Of a stretch of DNA of 64,000 bases, positions 1 to 10,212 are shown piece by piece (the first letter of the stretch is position 1; every line of letters begins with the position of its first letter). Origin of the DNA: an uncultured Eubacteriales bacterium (GTDB lineage Bacteria; Bacillota; Clostridia; Lachnospirales; Lachnospiraceae); contig OMWY01000005.1 of the NCBI GenBank assembly GCA_900314885.1, forward strand, positions 49,481 to 113,480. Reading direction: 5' to 3'. The translations under genes and the position numbers were made by a program. Under the pieces are notes generated by a model that saw only the letters and a program-made list of their open reading frames with translations, did not search any database and was not told where the DNA came from.

Positions 1-747
1 GCTAATGAGCCTCATAAGGCTTCAGAGGCAGACATGCTCTTCGATAAGAAGTACAACTGCCCTGTCTGCGGTAATGAGTTTAAGTCTAAGGCAGTCAGAG
101 CCGGAAGGGCCAAGCTTGATCACCAGGATACTGACCTAAGGAGCGTATTTACTCCGGGCGATATCAATAAATATAACGCTGTAGCCTGCCCTAAGTGCGG
201 TTACGCCGCTATGGATAAGTCCTTCATGACTCTTTCGGTAAGGCAGGAGCGTGCCATCAAGGATAATATCACGCCTAAGTTCAAGGGACTCCCTGAATAT
301 GGCGACATCTATACCTATGACCAGGCTATTGAACGCTTTCAGCTTGTTCTTTTAAATGATATAGTTAAGCAGGCGAAGACCAGTGAGAGGGCCTTTGTAT
401 GCCTTAAGCTCGCATGGCTTGTCCGCGGCAAGAGCGAGGAGCTTGATAAGTCGGCGCCTGACTACGCAGCCCAGAAGAAGGCCCTCTACGAGGAGGAGCT
501 TCAGTATCTTTCAAATGCCTACGATGGCTTTAAGACTGCCATAAGCAGCGAGAATTTCCCTATAGCGGGACTCGATGAGAACACTCTTGAGCTTATCTTA
601 GGCGATACGGCGAGGAAGCTAGGCAAGAAGGATGAGGCCTCGAGATGGCTTTCTGAGGTTATCACATCTAAGACCGCCAAGGAAATGATTAAGGAAAAGG
701 CCCGCGATATCCGTGATATGATAGTGGGGTCGGGAGAAAAACAGTAA
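1..747 (+). CDS. DUF2225 family protein (5' end probably outside the window)
   Basis: The protein has a zinc-ribbon-like pair at its N terminus (CPVCG, then CPKCGYA about 45 residues later) followed by a helical, TPR-like C-terminal half. This is the layout of DUF2225 proteins of Firmicutes, whose function is unknown. The reading frame is open back to base 1, so the gene may begin upstream. An internal ATG at 34 is preceded by a possible GAGG site and is the alternative start. It lies 17 bases before the metallopeptidase gene on the same strand and may be co-transcribed with it. The family call is confident; the start is not. Confidence 0.75.
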   Translation, partial: ANEPHKASEADMLFDKKYNCPVCGNEFKSKAVRAGRAKLDHQDTDLRSVFTPGDINKYNAVACPKCGYAAMDKSFMTLSVRQERAIKDNITPKFKGLPEYGDIYTYDQAIERFQLVLLNDIVKQAKTSERAFVCLKLAWLVRGKSEELDKSAPDYAAQKKALYEEELQYLSNAYDGFKTAISSENFPIAGLDENTLELILGDTARKLGKKDEASRWLSEVITSKTAKEMIKEKARDIRDMIVGSGEKQ

Positions 748-764
748 GGGGATATTTTTAATTT

Positions 765-3743
765 ATGTCTAAAAGCGTAAAAAACATTAACGAAGTAAGA
801 ATACCTGCGGCTTACGAGCTTATCGGGGTAAATGAGCTGCCTGAGAACAAGAGTCTTGGTATATATTTAAAGCATAAAAAGAGTGGAGCGAAGCTTGCGC
901 TCATTTCAAACGAGGATAAGAATAAGGTATTCTGCATAGGCTTCCGTACGCCACCTGAGGATTCTACAGGTGTGGCCCATATAGTTGAGCACACAACCCT
1001 CTGCGGTTCTAAGAAGTATCCTTCTAAGGACCCGTTTGTAGAGCTTGTTAAGGGATCTCTCAATACATTCCTTAACGCCATGACCTATCCGGATAAGACC
1101 GTATACCCTGTTGCGAGCGAGAATGACAAGGACTTCGCGAACCTCATGGGGGTATATCTTGACGCGGTATTTTATCCTAATTTTTACAGAAACAAGGCTA
1201 TCTTCGAACAGGAGGGCTGGCACTATGAGCTCGATCCTGAGACGGGAAAGCTTACGTATAACGGCGTTGTCTATAATGAGATGAAGGGCTCATTCTCAAG
1301 CCCTGACACAATCGAGTGGAATGATATATCTGCCGAGCTCTATCCTGATGTCACCTATCACTTTGTATCGGGTGGAGATCCGGAGGTTATACCTACGCTC
1401 ACCTATGAGAATTATCTTGCCTTCCACAAGAGATTTTATCATCCGTCAAATTCATACATATATCTCTATGGTGATTTTGATATTGAGGACAGGCTTGATT
1501 TCCTCGATAAGGAATACTTATCCGCCTTTGACGCTATAGATCCTAAGTCGGAGATTCCTCTTCAGAAGCCGGTTAAGGCTGATAAGACTTATACATACTC
1601 TCTTTCTGACGGCGAGGACAGCGACCACAGGACCTTCTTATCGTATTCTACAGTGACAGGCCTTTCTACAGATGTAATGCACGCGAACGCCATGAAGATT
1701 CTCGAGTACGTCATGGTTGACGCGCCGGGAGCGCCTATAAAGAAGGCCCTGGTTGACGCGGGAATCGGAAATGACATTTCTTCCTCATTTGTCACTGATT
1801 CAAGGCAGACGGCATTGATCATCGAGGCGGCCGGAGCGAATGCGGAGGATAAAGATAAATTCGTATCTGTAATAGAGGATACTGCGAAGAAGTATATAGA
1901 GCAGGGCATTTCAAAGAAGAGCCTTACCGCTTCACTTAATTTCTTCGAGTTTAAGTATCGTGAAGGCGACTTTGGCAGGTGGCCTAAGGGACTCCTTGTG
2001 GGCCTTCGCATGTATGACAGCTGGCTCTATGACGAGACTAAGCCATTTGACACGATTGAGCTTGGCGGTATATTCGCGGAGCTCCGTAAGAAGATCGATA
2101 CGGATTATTTTGAGAAGCTTCTTGATTCAGCACTTTTACATAACGACCATAAGGTTATTCTTACGGTTGCCCCTGAGAAGGGCAAGAATGCTGCTCTCGA
2201 GAAGGCGACAGAGGAGAAGCTCGCTAAGATTAAGGCTTCGATGACGGAGAAGGATATAGAGGACCTTAAGGCTGAAAGCGCTAAGCTTAAGGCCTTCCAG
2301 GAGACACCTTCGACGCCTGAGGAGCTCGCTGCCATTCCTATGCTTGACCGCGAGGATATAGCGAAGAAGCCAAAGACAGTTTCGAACATTGATAAGGAAA
2401 TAAATGGAATTAAGACCCTCTGGCATAAGGAGGATACGAACGGCATAGCCTATCTTCATCTTCTCTTTGACGCTAACGATATGGCGGAGGAAGACTTACA
2501 GTACATGAGGCTGCTCGCTGATACGTTAGGTCTTGTGGATACGAAGAAGCATACTTATGCAGACCTCTCTGATGAGGTTCTCATGTACAGTGGCGGCATC
2601 ATGCCTGATCTTAATTACTACAGCAATGTTGATGACGCGAATAAGGTAGGCGTTTACTTCGGCGCAGAGCTTAAGACTCTTGCGAGGGAGCTGCCTCATT
2701 CTCTGCCTCTTTTAAATGAGATTCTCTATGAGACCGAGTTTACTGATGCTACGGATAAGAGAGTAAAGGAAATCCTTAAGGAAAATATAGCGGGAGCCCA
2801 GAGCAGCCTCGAGGGGAACGGTAACGCGAACGCAGTGTCCGCAGGAGCCTATTACCTCACCGCCATGGGAAGAGTCGGTGAACTAGTGAACGGCATTTCC
2901 TACTACAGGTTCATAAAGGATCTTTCTGACAATTATGAGAGTAAGAAGGATGCCCTTCATAAGAAGCTAAATGGCCTCCTTAAGAAATATATCGTAAAGG
3001 AACGTGCCTTCATATCGGTAACGGCTGACGAGGCTTCGTTTACAGAGGTCGCGAATAAGGGTGACCTTCTTGTCGATATAATGCCTACGGGAAGTCCTGT
3101 AAGCTCAGATAAGCTAAGTGACAGACTTGTAAATGAGATCGCGGCTGAACGCAAGGGCTGGTCTAAGAAGGCTATCGCCTACACAGGTTCGGGTACGGTT
3201 CAGTATGTAGCGAGAGTCGGAAACTTCCGAGAGAAGGGGCTTCCTTATACCGGGCTTCTTGAGCTCATGAAGGTAATGCTCTCATACGATTACCTCTGGA
3301 TGAATGTCAGGGTCAAGGGCGGCGCTTACGGCTGCTATGGCGGATTTGACAGGGACGGCAGAGGATCATTTTCAAGCTACCGCGACCCTAACCTCTTCGA
3401 GACTGATAAGGTCTATGAGGGAGTCGCTGATTATCTCGAAAGCTTCAAGGCTGATGACAGGACACTGACTCAGTTTATCATAGGTACGATGAGTGCGGTT
3501 GACAGACCGCTTAATCCTTACGCTTCGGGCGAGAAGGCGCTAGTATGGAAAATGCGCGGTGTATCCTACGAGGATGCCGAGAAGGCGAGAGATGAGATTC
3601 TTTCTGTGACAGAAGAAGGAATCCACAGTCTCGCGCCATACGCCAAGGCTCTTATGGATGACAATGTCCTTGCGGTAGTCGGTTCGGAAGCGAAGATAAA
3701 TGAAAACAGGGATAAGTTTGACAAGGTGGAGAGTCTGCTATGA
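765..3743 (+). CDS. M16C family zinc metallopeptidase (presequence-protease/insulinase type)
   Basis: The protein has 992 residues, the usual size of single-chain M16C peptidases, which are two M16 halves enclosing a chamber that degrades peptides. The inverted zinc motif HIVEH is at residues 72-76. A downstream NEMKG segment near residue 172 supplies the likely third zinc ligand. The second half has the typical GGAYG segment near residue 860. No signal peptide is visible, so the enzyme is probably cytoplasmic and turns over peptides. The stop overlaps the start of era by four bases (ATGA), suggesting translational coupling. Confidence 0.93.
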   Translation: MSKSVKNINEVRIPAAYELIGVNELPENKSLGIYLKHKKSGAKLALISNEDKNKVFCIGFRTPPEDSTGVAHIVEHTTLCGSKKYPSKDPFVELVKGSLNTFLNAMTYPDKTVYPVASENDKDFANLMGVYLDAVFYPNFYRNKAIFEQEGWHYELDPETGKLTYNGVVYNEMKGSFSSPDTIEWNDISAELYPDVTYHFVSGGDPEVIPTLTYENYLAFHKRFYHPSNSYIYLYGDFDIEDRLDFLDKEYLSAFDAIDPKSEIPLQKPVKADKTYTYSLSDGEDSDHRTFLSYSTVTGLSTDVMHANAMKILEYVMVDAPGAPIKKALVDAGIGNDISSSFVTDSRQTALIIEAAGANAEDKDKFVSVIEDTAKKYIEQGISKKSLTASLNFFEFKYREGDFGRWPKGLLVGLRMYDSWLYDETKPFDTIELGGIFAELRKKIDTDYFEKLLDSALLHNDHKVILTVAPEKGKNAALEKATEEKLAKIKASMTEKDIEDLKAESAKLKAFQETPSTPEELAAIPMLDREDIAKKPKTVSNIDKEINGIKTLWHKEDTNGIAYLHLLFDANDMAEEDLQYMRLLADTLGLVDTKKHTYADLSDEVLMYSGGIMPDLNYYSNVDDANKVGVYFGAELKTLARELPHSLPLLNEILYETEFTDATDKRVKEILKENIAGAQSSLEGNGNANAVSAGAYYLTAMGRVGELVNGISYYRFIKDLSDNYESKKDALHKKLNGLLKKYIVKERAFISVTADEASFTEVANKGDLLVDIMPTGSPVSSDKLSDRLVNEIAAERKGWSKKAIAYTGSGTVQYVARVGNFREKGLPYTGLLELMKVMLSYDYLWMNVRVKGGAYGCYGGFDRDGRGSFSSYRDPNLFETDKVYEGVADYLESFKADDRTLTQFIIGTMSAVDRPLNPYASGEKALVWKMRGVSYEDAEKARDEILSVTEEGIHSLAPYAKALMDDNVLAVVGSEAKINENRDKFDKVESLL

Positions 3744-4660
3744 GTGGATTTAAATCCGGATTTGTGACGCTTATAGGGCGGCCGAACGTAGGCAAGTCTA
3801 CCCTTATGAATAATCTCATAGGCATGAAGATAGCCATCACGAGCGCGAAGCCGCAGACCACGAGAAACAGGATTCAGACTGTCTATACAGATGCGAACGG
3901 GCAGATCATTTTCCTCGATACACCGGGAATCCATAAGGCTGTAAATAAGCTTGGCGAGTACATGGACTCTGTAGCCGAGGGAACCCTTTCTGAGGTCGAT
4001 GAAATCCTATGGCTCGTGGAACCGACGACCTTTATAGGGAAGGGAGAGCAGCATATAGCTGAGCTTCTTAAGGGCGCGAAGGTTCCGGTAATCCTTGTAA
4101 TCAACAAGATGGATACGGTTAAGCCTGAGGAGCTGCTTCCTGTAATTGAGGCCTATAAGGACGTGGCGAATTTCTCTGAAATAATTCCGGTTTCTGCCGC
4201 GACTGGTGAGAACAGGGATGAGCTTATCAAGGCAATTCTTTCACATTTGCCTGAGGGGCCAATGTACTACGATGAGGACACCCTGACCGATGAGCCTGAG
4301 AGGCAGATAGCGGCTGAGATGATAAGGGAACAGGCCTTGCGTCTCCTTAAGGATGAGGTTCCACATGGTATAGCTGTGACTATCGAGAGCATGAAGGAAG
4401 AGAAGGACACGAGTGTCCGCCATTCTCATAAGAATATTTGTGTCATCGAGGCTACGATATACTGCGAGAAGGATTCTCACAAGGGCATCATTATCGGGAA
4501 GAACGGCCAAATGCTTAAGGAAATCGGGAGTCGCGCGAGGAAGGAAATCTCTGACATGCTCGGTATGAAGGTTGAGCTTCACACCTGGGTCAAGGTTAAG
4601 AAGGACTGGCGTGACTCCGATAAGGAAATGAAACGGTTCGGATACGTTCCGGGAGAGTAA
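3740..4660 (+). CDS. era: GTPase Era
   Basis: Era is an essential GTPase that binds the 3' end of 16S rRNA and assists 30S subunit maturation. The G1 motif GRPNVGKST lies near residue 13, G3 DTPGIH near 60 and G4 NKMD near 123. The C-terminal KH RNA-binding domain carries the GKNGQMLKEIG loop near residue 253. The length of 306 aa is typical. It overlaps the preceding peptidase gene and is followed three bases later by recO, the era-recO order common in Firmicutes. Confidence 0.98.
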   Translation: MSGFKSGFVTLIGRPNVGKSTLMNNLIGMKIAITSAKPQTTRNRIQTVYTDANGQIIFLDTPGIHKAVNKLGEYMDSVAEGTLSEVDEILWLVEPTTFIGKGEQHIAELLKGAKVPVILVINKMDTVKPEELLPVIEAYKDVANFSEIIPVSAATGENRDELIKAILSHLPEGPMYYDEDTLTDEPERQIAAEMIREQALRLLKDEVPHGIAVTIESMKEEKDTSVRHSHKNICVIEATIYCEKDSHKGIIIGKNGQMLKEIGSRARKEISDMLGMKVELHTWVKVKKDWRDSDKEMKRFGYVPGE

Positions 4661-4663
4661 GGA

Positions 4664-5323
4664 ATGACTGATGAGATCACCGCGACAGGCGTCGTAATTT
4701 CTACTATGCCGATTGGCGAGTTTGACAAGCGTGTCGTGATGCTCACAGGCGAGTACGGCAAGATTCACGCCTTCGCAAGAGGGGCGAGAAGGCCTACGAG
4801 CCCTATGCTTGCGGGAACTGAGCCTCTTACCTTCGCGAAGTTTAAACTCCGTTCCGGGAAAAACGCTTATTCCCTCCTTGGGGTTGAAATAGCTGATTAT
4901 TTTGAAGACGTGCGGGAAGATTTCGACAAGCTTATGTATGGGCTTTATTTTCTTGAGCTTGCCTCGTTCTTCGGAAGAGAGAACCTTGGAGCACCCGGAG
5001 AAGTAAAGCTGGTCTATGCTGCGCTTAAGAAGCTTGCTAAGGCCGATAATGAAGACTTTACACCCGATTTCATCCGTCTTGTGTACGAGCTTAAGCTTTT
5101 TAATATCGAGGGCTTCTTGCCCCAGGGTAAGGACGCGGGACTTTCGGTACCGGCGGCAGTATACGCAGTTGACTACGTGGAGCGAACCGACCCCCTCGCC
5201 GTATTTTCATTTACCCTTGCGGATGACGCTGTCCGTGAGCTCAGGGGACTTTGTAATTCATACCTTAAGAAATATACAGACAATAACTTCAAGTCGTTAG
5301 AGATGCTGAACGCGAAGGTTTAG
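4664..5323 (+). CDS. recO: DNA repair protein RecO
   Basis: RecO works with RecR to load RecA onto SSB-coated single-stranded DNA in the RecFOR pathway. The N terminus (ATGVVISTMPIGEFDKRVVMLT) is the RecO OB fold, followed by the helical C-terminal domain. The length of 219 aa is slightly short but within the family range. The zinc-binding cysteines found in some RecO proteins are not evident. The position directly after era supports the call. Confidence 0.93.
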   Translation: MTDEITATGVVISTMPIGEFDKRVVMLTGEYGKIHAFARGARRPTSPMLAGTEPLTFAKFKLRSGKNAYSLLGVEIADYFEDVREDFDKLMYGLYFLELASFFGRENLGAPGEVKLVYAALKKLAKADNEDFTPDFIRLVYELKLFNIEGFLPQGKDAGLSVPAAVYAVDYVERTDPLAVFSFTLADDAVRELRGLCNSYLKKYTDNNFKSLEMLNAKV

Positions 5324-5341
5324 TGTCGGAGAAGGGAGACT

Positions 5342-5953
5342 ATGAAGAAAAAAATAGCAATTTTACTTATATTGGGAATTACTGCCGCAATAGGTGGCTG
5401 CTCGGGAGCTTCGAAGGAGCTGACACTTGAAAATGTGGATGAGCAGGCTGCCTTCGTCAGGAAGGACGGCAGCATCCAGGTTGCCTACGTGGAGGATTTT
5501 AACAGTCCTGACTATGACCTCTCTGAGCTTGATACCTACATCCATGGGGCGATGGAGGATTTTAACGCTGTAAATGGGGTCGACGCGGTATCTCTTTCGG
5601 CTATCGGACTTGAAAACGGACGAGTAAAGACCGTCTTCACATTTAAGAATGACGACACCTACGAGAAGTTTGAGATCCGCGCGGATGGCTCAGACATTTA
5701 CACGATGGACGGTTCTGAGGCGCTGACGAAGTATTCGGATGTGAGCTTCTACTCGGCTAAGAGTGAATCGGCTGAGATGCAGAAGGGGTCGGAGATAATT
5801 AACGCTGACAAGTCATTTGTAATTGAGGCAAATGGTCCGATAACTCTCGAAACCTACGGTAAAATAAAATATTACACAGCGGGAAAGCTCCGTGACAGCA
5901 GGCACCTTGTCCTGTCAGAGGGCCAGAACGCGGTGATTATTATAAATAAGTAA
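5342..5953 (+). CDS. Putative lipoprotein of unknown function
   Basis: The N terminus is a lipoprotein signal peptide: [12 protein letters not shown] followed by the lipobox IGGC at about residues 17-20, so the mature protein would be lipid-anchored at Cys20 on the outer face of the membrane. The remaining 180 residues are acidic and show no domain I recognise. It sits between recO (18 bases upstream) and glyS (44 bases downstream), with no promoter or terminator seen, so it is probably expressed with the recO-glyS operon. Confidence 0.8.
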   Translation: MKKKIAILLILGITAAIGGCSGASKELTLENVDEQAAFVRKDGSIQVAYVEDFNSPDYDLSELDTYIHGAMEDFNAVNGVDAVSLSAIGLENGRVKTVFTFKNDDTYEKFEIRADGSDIYTMDGSEALTKYSDVSFYSAKSESAEMQKGSEIINADKSFVIEANGPITLETYGKIKYYTAGKLRDSRHLVLSEGQNAVIIINK

Positions 5954-5997
5954 AGGTTGAAGTCCCGCTAAACGGGCTTCCGTATAGGAGTACAAAA

Positions 5998-7386
5998 ATG
6001 GAAAAGACTATGGACAAGATCGTAGCTCTCGCTAAGGCGCGCGGATTCGTATATCCGGGCTCTGAGATCTACGGCGGACTCGCCAATACCTGGGATTACG
6101 GAAATCTCGGTGTCGAGTTTAAGAACAATGTAAAAAAAGCCTGGTGGAAGAAGTTTATCACCGAGAATCCATACAACGTGGGAGTTGACTGCGCTATCCT
6201 CATGAATCCTCAGACCTGGGTAGCTTCAGGCCACCTCGGCAACTTCTCCGATCCTCTTATGGACTGTAAGGAGTGCCACGAGCGTTTCAGGGCTGATAAG
6301 CTCATAGAGGACTTCGCGGCTGAAAATAATATAGATCTCGGCGGCAGCGTCGATGGCTGGAGTCAGCAGCAGATGAAGGACTTCATAGAGGAGCACAATG
6401 TTCCTTGTCCTTCATGCGGCAAGCACAATTTTACCGATATCCGCCAGTTTAACCTTATGTTTAAGACATTCCAGGGTGTAACAGAGGGAGCGAAGGATGC
6501 TGTTTACCTTCGTCCTGAGACAGCACAGGGGATATTTGTAAATTTCAAGAACGTACAGAGAACCTCGAGGAAGAAGATTCCTTTCGGAATAGGCCAGATC
6601 GGTAAATCCTTCAGAAATGAGATTACACCGGGCAACTTCACCTTCCGTACACGTGAGTTCGAGCAGATGGAGCTTGAGTTCTTCTGTGAGCCTGATACCG
6701 ACCTTGAGTGGTTTGATTACTGGAGGAGCTTCTGCCGTGACTGGCTTCTTTCTCTCGGAATGAAGAAGGAAGAGATGCGTCTTCGTGACCATGAGAAGGC
6801 AGAGCTTTCATTCTACTCTAAGGCCACTACCGATATAGAGTTCTTATTCCCATTCGGCTGGGGCGAGCTCTGGGGCATAGCTGACAGAACCAATTACGAC
6901 CTGTCAAGACATCAGGAGGTTTCAGGCGAGCCTATGGAGTACTTTGATGATGTTAAGAATAAGAAGTACATTCCATACGTAATCGAGCCTTCACTCGGCG
7001 CTGACCGTGTGGCTCTCGCCTTCCTCTGCGGAGCATATGACGAGGAGGAGCTTGAGGGTGGCGACGTACGTACCGTCCTTCATCTCCATCCGGCTCTTGC
7101 TCCTGTCAAGGTCGCTGTGCTTCCGCTTTCTAAGAAGCTTGGTGAGCCTGCCGAGAAGCTTTATCAGAGCCTCATCAAGAAATATAACTGCGAGTATGAT
7201 GACCGCGGAGCTATAGGCAAGCGCTACAGAAGACAGGATGAAATCGGAACTCCTTATTGCATTACTTATGATTTCGATTCTGAAAATGACGGCGCTGTTA
7301 CCATCCGTGACAGGGATTCCATGCAGCAGGAAAGAGTAAGCATCGATAAGCTTGATGAATATTTCGAAGGCAAGTTTGAATTTTAA
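5998..7386 (+). CDS. glyS: Glycine--tRNA ligase (single-chain, eukaryote/archaea-like class II)
   Basis: This enzyme charges tRNA-Gly with glycine. It is the alpha2 homodimeric type (462 aa), not the GlyQ/GlyS heterotetramer. Class II signatures are visible: [13 protein letters not shown] (near residue 178), [11 protein letters not shown] with [13 protein letters not shown] (near 205-225), and motif 3 [12 protein letters not shown] (near 335). The C-terminal anticodon-binding domain follows ([14 protein letters not shown]). An AGGAG site lies 8 bases before the ATG. No T-box leader is seen, and the 44-base gap to the previous gene is too short for one. Confidence 0.97.
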   Translation: MEKTMDKIVALAKARGFVYPGSEIYGGLANTWDYGNLGVEFKNNVKKAWWKKFITENPYNVGVDCAILMNPQTWVASGHLGNFSDPLMDCKECHERFRADKLIEDFAAENNIDLGGSVDGWSQQQMKDFIEEHNVPCPSCGKHNFTDIRQFNLMFKTFQGVTEGAKDAVYLRPETAQGIFVNFKNVQRTSRKKIPFGIGQIGKSFRNEITPGNFTFRTREFEQMELEFFCEPDTDLEWFDYWRSFCRDWLLSLGMKKEEMRLRDHEKAELSFYSKATTDIEFLFPFGWGELWGIADRTNYDLSRHQEVSGEPMEYFDDVKNKKYIPYVIEPSLGADRVALAFLCGAYDEEELEGGDVRTVLHLHPALAPVKVAVLPLSKKLGEPAEKLYQSLIKKYNCEYDDRGAIGKRYRRQDEIGTPYCITYDFDSENDGAVTIRDRDSMQQERVSIDKLDEYFEGKFEF

Positions 7387-7407
7387 TAAAAATGTTCACA
7401 AAAAGTC

Positions 7408-7437
7408 TTTATTTACACTGACGTTATGTGATATAAT
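7408..7437 (+). promoter_or_regulatory. Promoter of ppdK
   Basis: A TATAAT -10 box lies at 7432-7437 with a weak TTTATT -35 at 7408-7413, 18 bases apart. It sits in the gap between glyS and ppdK, about 55 bases before the PPDK start, and is followed by a strong AGGAGG site at 7480. Confidence 0.6.
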
Positions 7438-7494
7438 GGAAAAAGGCATGAACAAACCAGTTCATTGCAGCCAAAATCAGGAGGAAAAATAACA

Positions 7495-10128
7495 ATGGCA
7501 AAGAAATGGGTCTATGACTTTGCGGAAGGCAACAAGGACATGCGTGAGCTCCTTGGTGGTAAAGGTGCTAACCTTTGCGAGATGACAAACATCGGTCTTC
7601 CGGTACCTAAGGGCTTTACAATCACAACAGAGGCCTGCACTCAGTATTATGAGGATGGCAGGGAAATCAACGCTGAGATCAGAAAAGAGATCGAAGAGCA
7701 TGTTGATAAGCTTGAGAAGGATACCGGCAAGAAGTTCGGTGACAAGGAGAATCCTCTTCTTGTATCAGTTCGTTCAGGTGCGCGCGCATCTATGCCTGGT
7801 ATGATGGATACCATCCTTAACCTTGGTATCAACCGCGAGTTAGTTGACACACTCGCTAAGAAGTCCGGCAATGAGCGTTGGGCTTGGGACTGCTATAGAA
7901 GATTTATCCAGATGTTCTCAGACGTCGTTATGGGCGTAAGCAAGAGCGAGTTCGAGAAGCTCATCGACGCTAAGAAGAAGGAAAAGGGCGTTGAGGCCGA
8001 TGTAGATCTTAACGCTAAGGACCTTGAGGATCTTGCTGATCAGTTCAAGGCTATGTATAAGAAGACAATCGGAAGCGATTTCCCTGAAGATCCTAAGGTA
8101 CAGCTTGATGAAGCTATCAAGGCTGTATTCAGATCATGGGACAACCCACGTGCTAACGTATATCGTCGTGACAATGATATCCCTTATTCATGGGGTACCG
8201 CTGTTAACGTAGTAGAGATGGTATTCGGTAACATGGGTGATGATTCAGGTTCAGGTGTTGCTTTCTCACGTGACCCTGCTACAGGCGAGAACAAGTTTTA
8301 CGCTGAGGTTCTTATGAACGCTCAGGGCGAGGACGTTGTTTCAGGTGCCCGTACACCTATGAAGATCGAAGAGATTAAGAAGACTCTTCCTGCTATCTAT
8401 GACGAGCTCATTTCTATTTCAAACAAGCTCGAGGATCACTACAGAGACATGCAGGATATGGAGTTCACCATCGAGCATGGTAAGCTCTTCATGCTTCAGT
8501 GCCGTAACGGTAAGAGAACTGCTAAGGCCGCTCTTAAGATTGCGTGCGACCTCGTTAAGGAAGGTAAGATCGACGAGAAGACAGCTCTTCTTCAGGTAGA
8601 TCCTCGTAACCTTGATACACTTCTTCACGGCTCATTCAGCAAGTCAGTAGTTAAGAGCGCAAAGCAGATCGGTAAGGGTCTTCCTGCAGCTCCGGGCGCA
8701 GCTTGCGGTAAGATCGTCTTCACAGCTGAGAAGGCTAAGGCTGACGCGGCTAAGGGCGAGAAGGTCGTACTTGTTCGTCTTGAGACAAGCCCTGAAGATA
8801 TCGAGGGTATGAAGGCAGCTCAGGGTATACTTACAGCTCGTGGCGGTATGACAAGCCATGCAGCAGTTGTTGCCCGTGGTATGGGTGCTTGCTGTGTAGC
8901 AGGATGCAAGGATATCGTATTCGCTGAGGATGAGAAGAGCTTCACACTTGGTGGAAATACATACAAGGAAGGCGATGTAATTTCCTTCGACGGTTCTACA
9001 GGTAACATCTATGATGGCGCTCTTGAGGTTCAGGAAGGCGCAATCGAGGATGAAGACTTCGCTACGATGATGAAGTGGGCTGACAAGTATAAGACTATGG
9101 ATGTCCGCACAAACGCTGATACTCCTGCTGACGCTAAGAAGGCAAGAGAGCTCGGCGCTCAGGGTATCGGTCTCTGCCGTACAGAGCATATGTTCTTCCA
9201 GGGCAACAGAATTGACGCATTCCGTGAAATGATCGTTTCTGATACCAAGGAAGAGAGAGAGGCAGCTCTTGACAAGATTCTTCCTCTTCAGCAGGGAGAT
9301 TTCGAGCAGCTCTTCGAGGCTATGGAAGGTGACCCTGTTACTATCCGTTTCCTTGACCCACCTCTTCATGAATTCGTTCCTAAGACAGAGGAAGATATCG
9401 AGAAGCTCGCTAAGACCAAGGGCAAGAGCGTAGACGAGATTAAGGGTATCATCGCGGGACTTAAGGAAGCTAACCCTATGATGGGTCATCGTGGATGCCG
9501 TCTTCCTATCACATATCCTGAAATCGCTGTTATGCAGACAAAGGCAGTTATCCGCGCGGCTCTTAATGTTCAGAAGAAGCACGCTGACTGGAAGATCGTT
9601 CCTGAGCTTGAGGTTCCTCTTGTAGGTATCGACAAGGAAATGAAGTTCGTTAAGGACATCATCGTTAAGACTGCTGATGAAGAGCTTAAGGCAGCAGGAT
9701 CTAACATGGAGTACAAGGTTGGTACCATGATCGAGATCCCAAGAGCTGCTCTTACAGCTGACAATATCGCTAAGGAAGCCGCGTTCTTCTGCTTCGGTAC
9801 TAACGACCTTACACAGATGACATTCGGTTTCTCACGTGATGACGCAGGTAAGTTCCTTGATTCTTACTATGATGAGAAGATCCTTGAGAACGATCCATTC
9901 GCTAAGCTTGATACAGAGGGCGTTGGCAAGCTTATGAAGATGGCTGTTGAACTTGGACGCGGCACCAACAAGGATCTTAAGGTTGGTATCTGCGGCGAGC
10001 ACGGCGGCGATCCTTCAAGTGTTGAGTTCTGCAACAGCATCGGACTTGACTATGTAAGCTGCTCACCATTCCGTGTACCTATCGCAAGACTTGCGGCAGC
10101 ACAGGCAGCAATTAAGCAGTCTAAGTAA
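7495..10128 (+). CDS. ppdK: Pyruvate, phosphate dikinase
   Basis: PPDK interconverts pyruvate, ATP and phosphate with PEP, AMP and pyrophosphate. In anaerobic Firmicutes it commonly serves PPi-linked glycolysis or gluconeogenesis. I chose the ATG at 7495 (MAKKWVYDF) because AGGAGG lies just upstream and homologues start here; an in-frame ATG at 7465 lacks support. The nucleotide-binding domain is N-terminal. The phosphohistidine domain carries GGMTSHAAVVARGMG near residue 450. The C-terminal PEP/pyruvate barrel has GHRGCRLPITYPEI and the catalytic Cys in GICGEHGGDP near residue 830. At 877 aa it is full length and monocistronic, with its own promoter and terminator. Confidence 0.98.
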   Translation: MAKKWVYDFAEGNKDMRELLGGKGANLCEMTNIGLPVPKGFTITTEACTQYYEDGREINAEIRKEIEEHVDKLEKDTGKKFGDKENPLLVSVRSGARASMPGMMDTILNLGINRELVDTLAKKSGNERWAWDCYRRFIQMFSDVVMGVSKSEFEKLIDAKKKEKGVEADVDLNAKDLEDLADQFKAMYKKTIGSDFPEDPKVQLDEAIKAVFRSWDNPRANVYRRDNDIPYSWGTAVNVVEMVFGNMGDDSGSGVAFSRDPATGENKFYAEVLMNAQGEDVVSGARTPMKIEEIKKTLPAIYDELISISNKLEDHYRDMQDMEFTIEHGKLFMLQCRNGKRTAKAALKIACDLVKEGKIDEKTALLQVDPRNLDTLLHGSFSKSVVKSAKQIGKGLPAAPGAACGKIVFTAEKAKADAAKGEKVVLVRLETSPEDIEGMKAAQGILTARGGMTSHAAVVARGMGACCVAGCKDIVFAEDEKSFTLGGNTYKEGDVISFDGSTGNIYDGALEVQEGAIEDEDFATMMKWADKYKTMDVRTNADTPADAKKARELGAQGIGLCRTEHMFFQGNRIDAFREMIVSDTKEEREAALDKILPLQQGDFEQLFEAMEGDPVTIRFLDPPLHEFVPKTEEDIEKLAKTKGKSVDEIKGIIAGLKEANPMMGHRGCRLPITYPEIAVMQTKAVIRAALNVQKKHADWKIVPELEVPLVGIDKEMKFVKDIIVKTADEELKAAGSNMEYKVGTMIEIPRAALTADNIAKEAAFFCFGTNDLTQMTFGFSRDDAGKFLDSYYDEKILENDPFAKLDTEGVGKLMKMAVELGRGTNKDLKVGICGEHGGDPSSVEFCNSIGLDYVSCSPFRVPIARLAAAQAAIKQSK

Positions 10129-10159
10129 GCTCCGAAAGCGCTTACAGCATATAAAATAC

Positions 10160-10194
10160 AATAGGCGGACCTATAGCGGGTCCGCCTATTTTCT
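10160..10194 (+). terminator. Rho-independent terminator of ppdK
   Basis: A perfect 12-bp stem (10160-10171 with 10179-10190) encloses a 7-base loop and runs into a short T-rich tract, directly after ppdK. Confidence 0.9.
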
Positions 10195-10212
10195 TAGGAT
10201 AAAGGAGGCGCT

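Noticed and set aside
4241..4768. 175-residue minus-strand ORF over the era-recO junction
   Set aside because: It overlaps two well-identified genes and has no support of its own.
8644..9582. 312-residue ORF antisense to ppdK
   Set aside because: It lies wholly inside a strongly conserved gene, has no ribosome site or recognisable domain, and results from the codon bias of ppdK.
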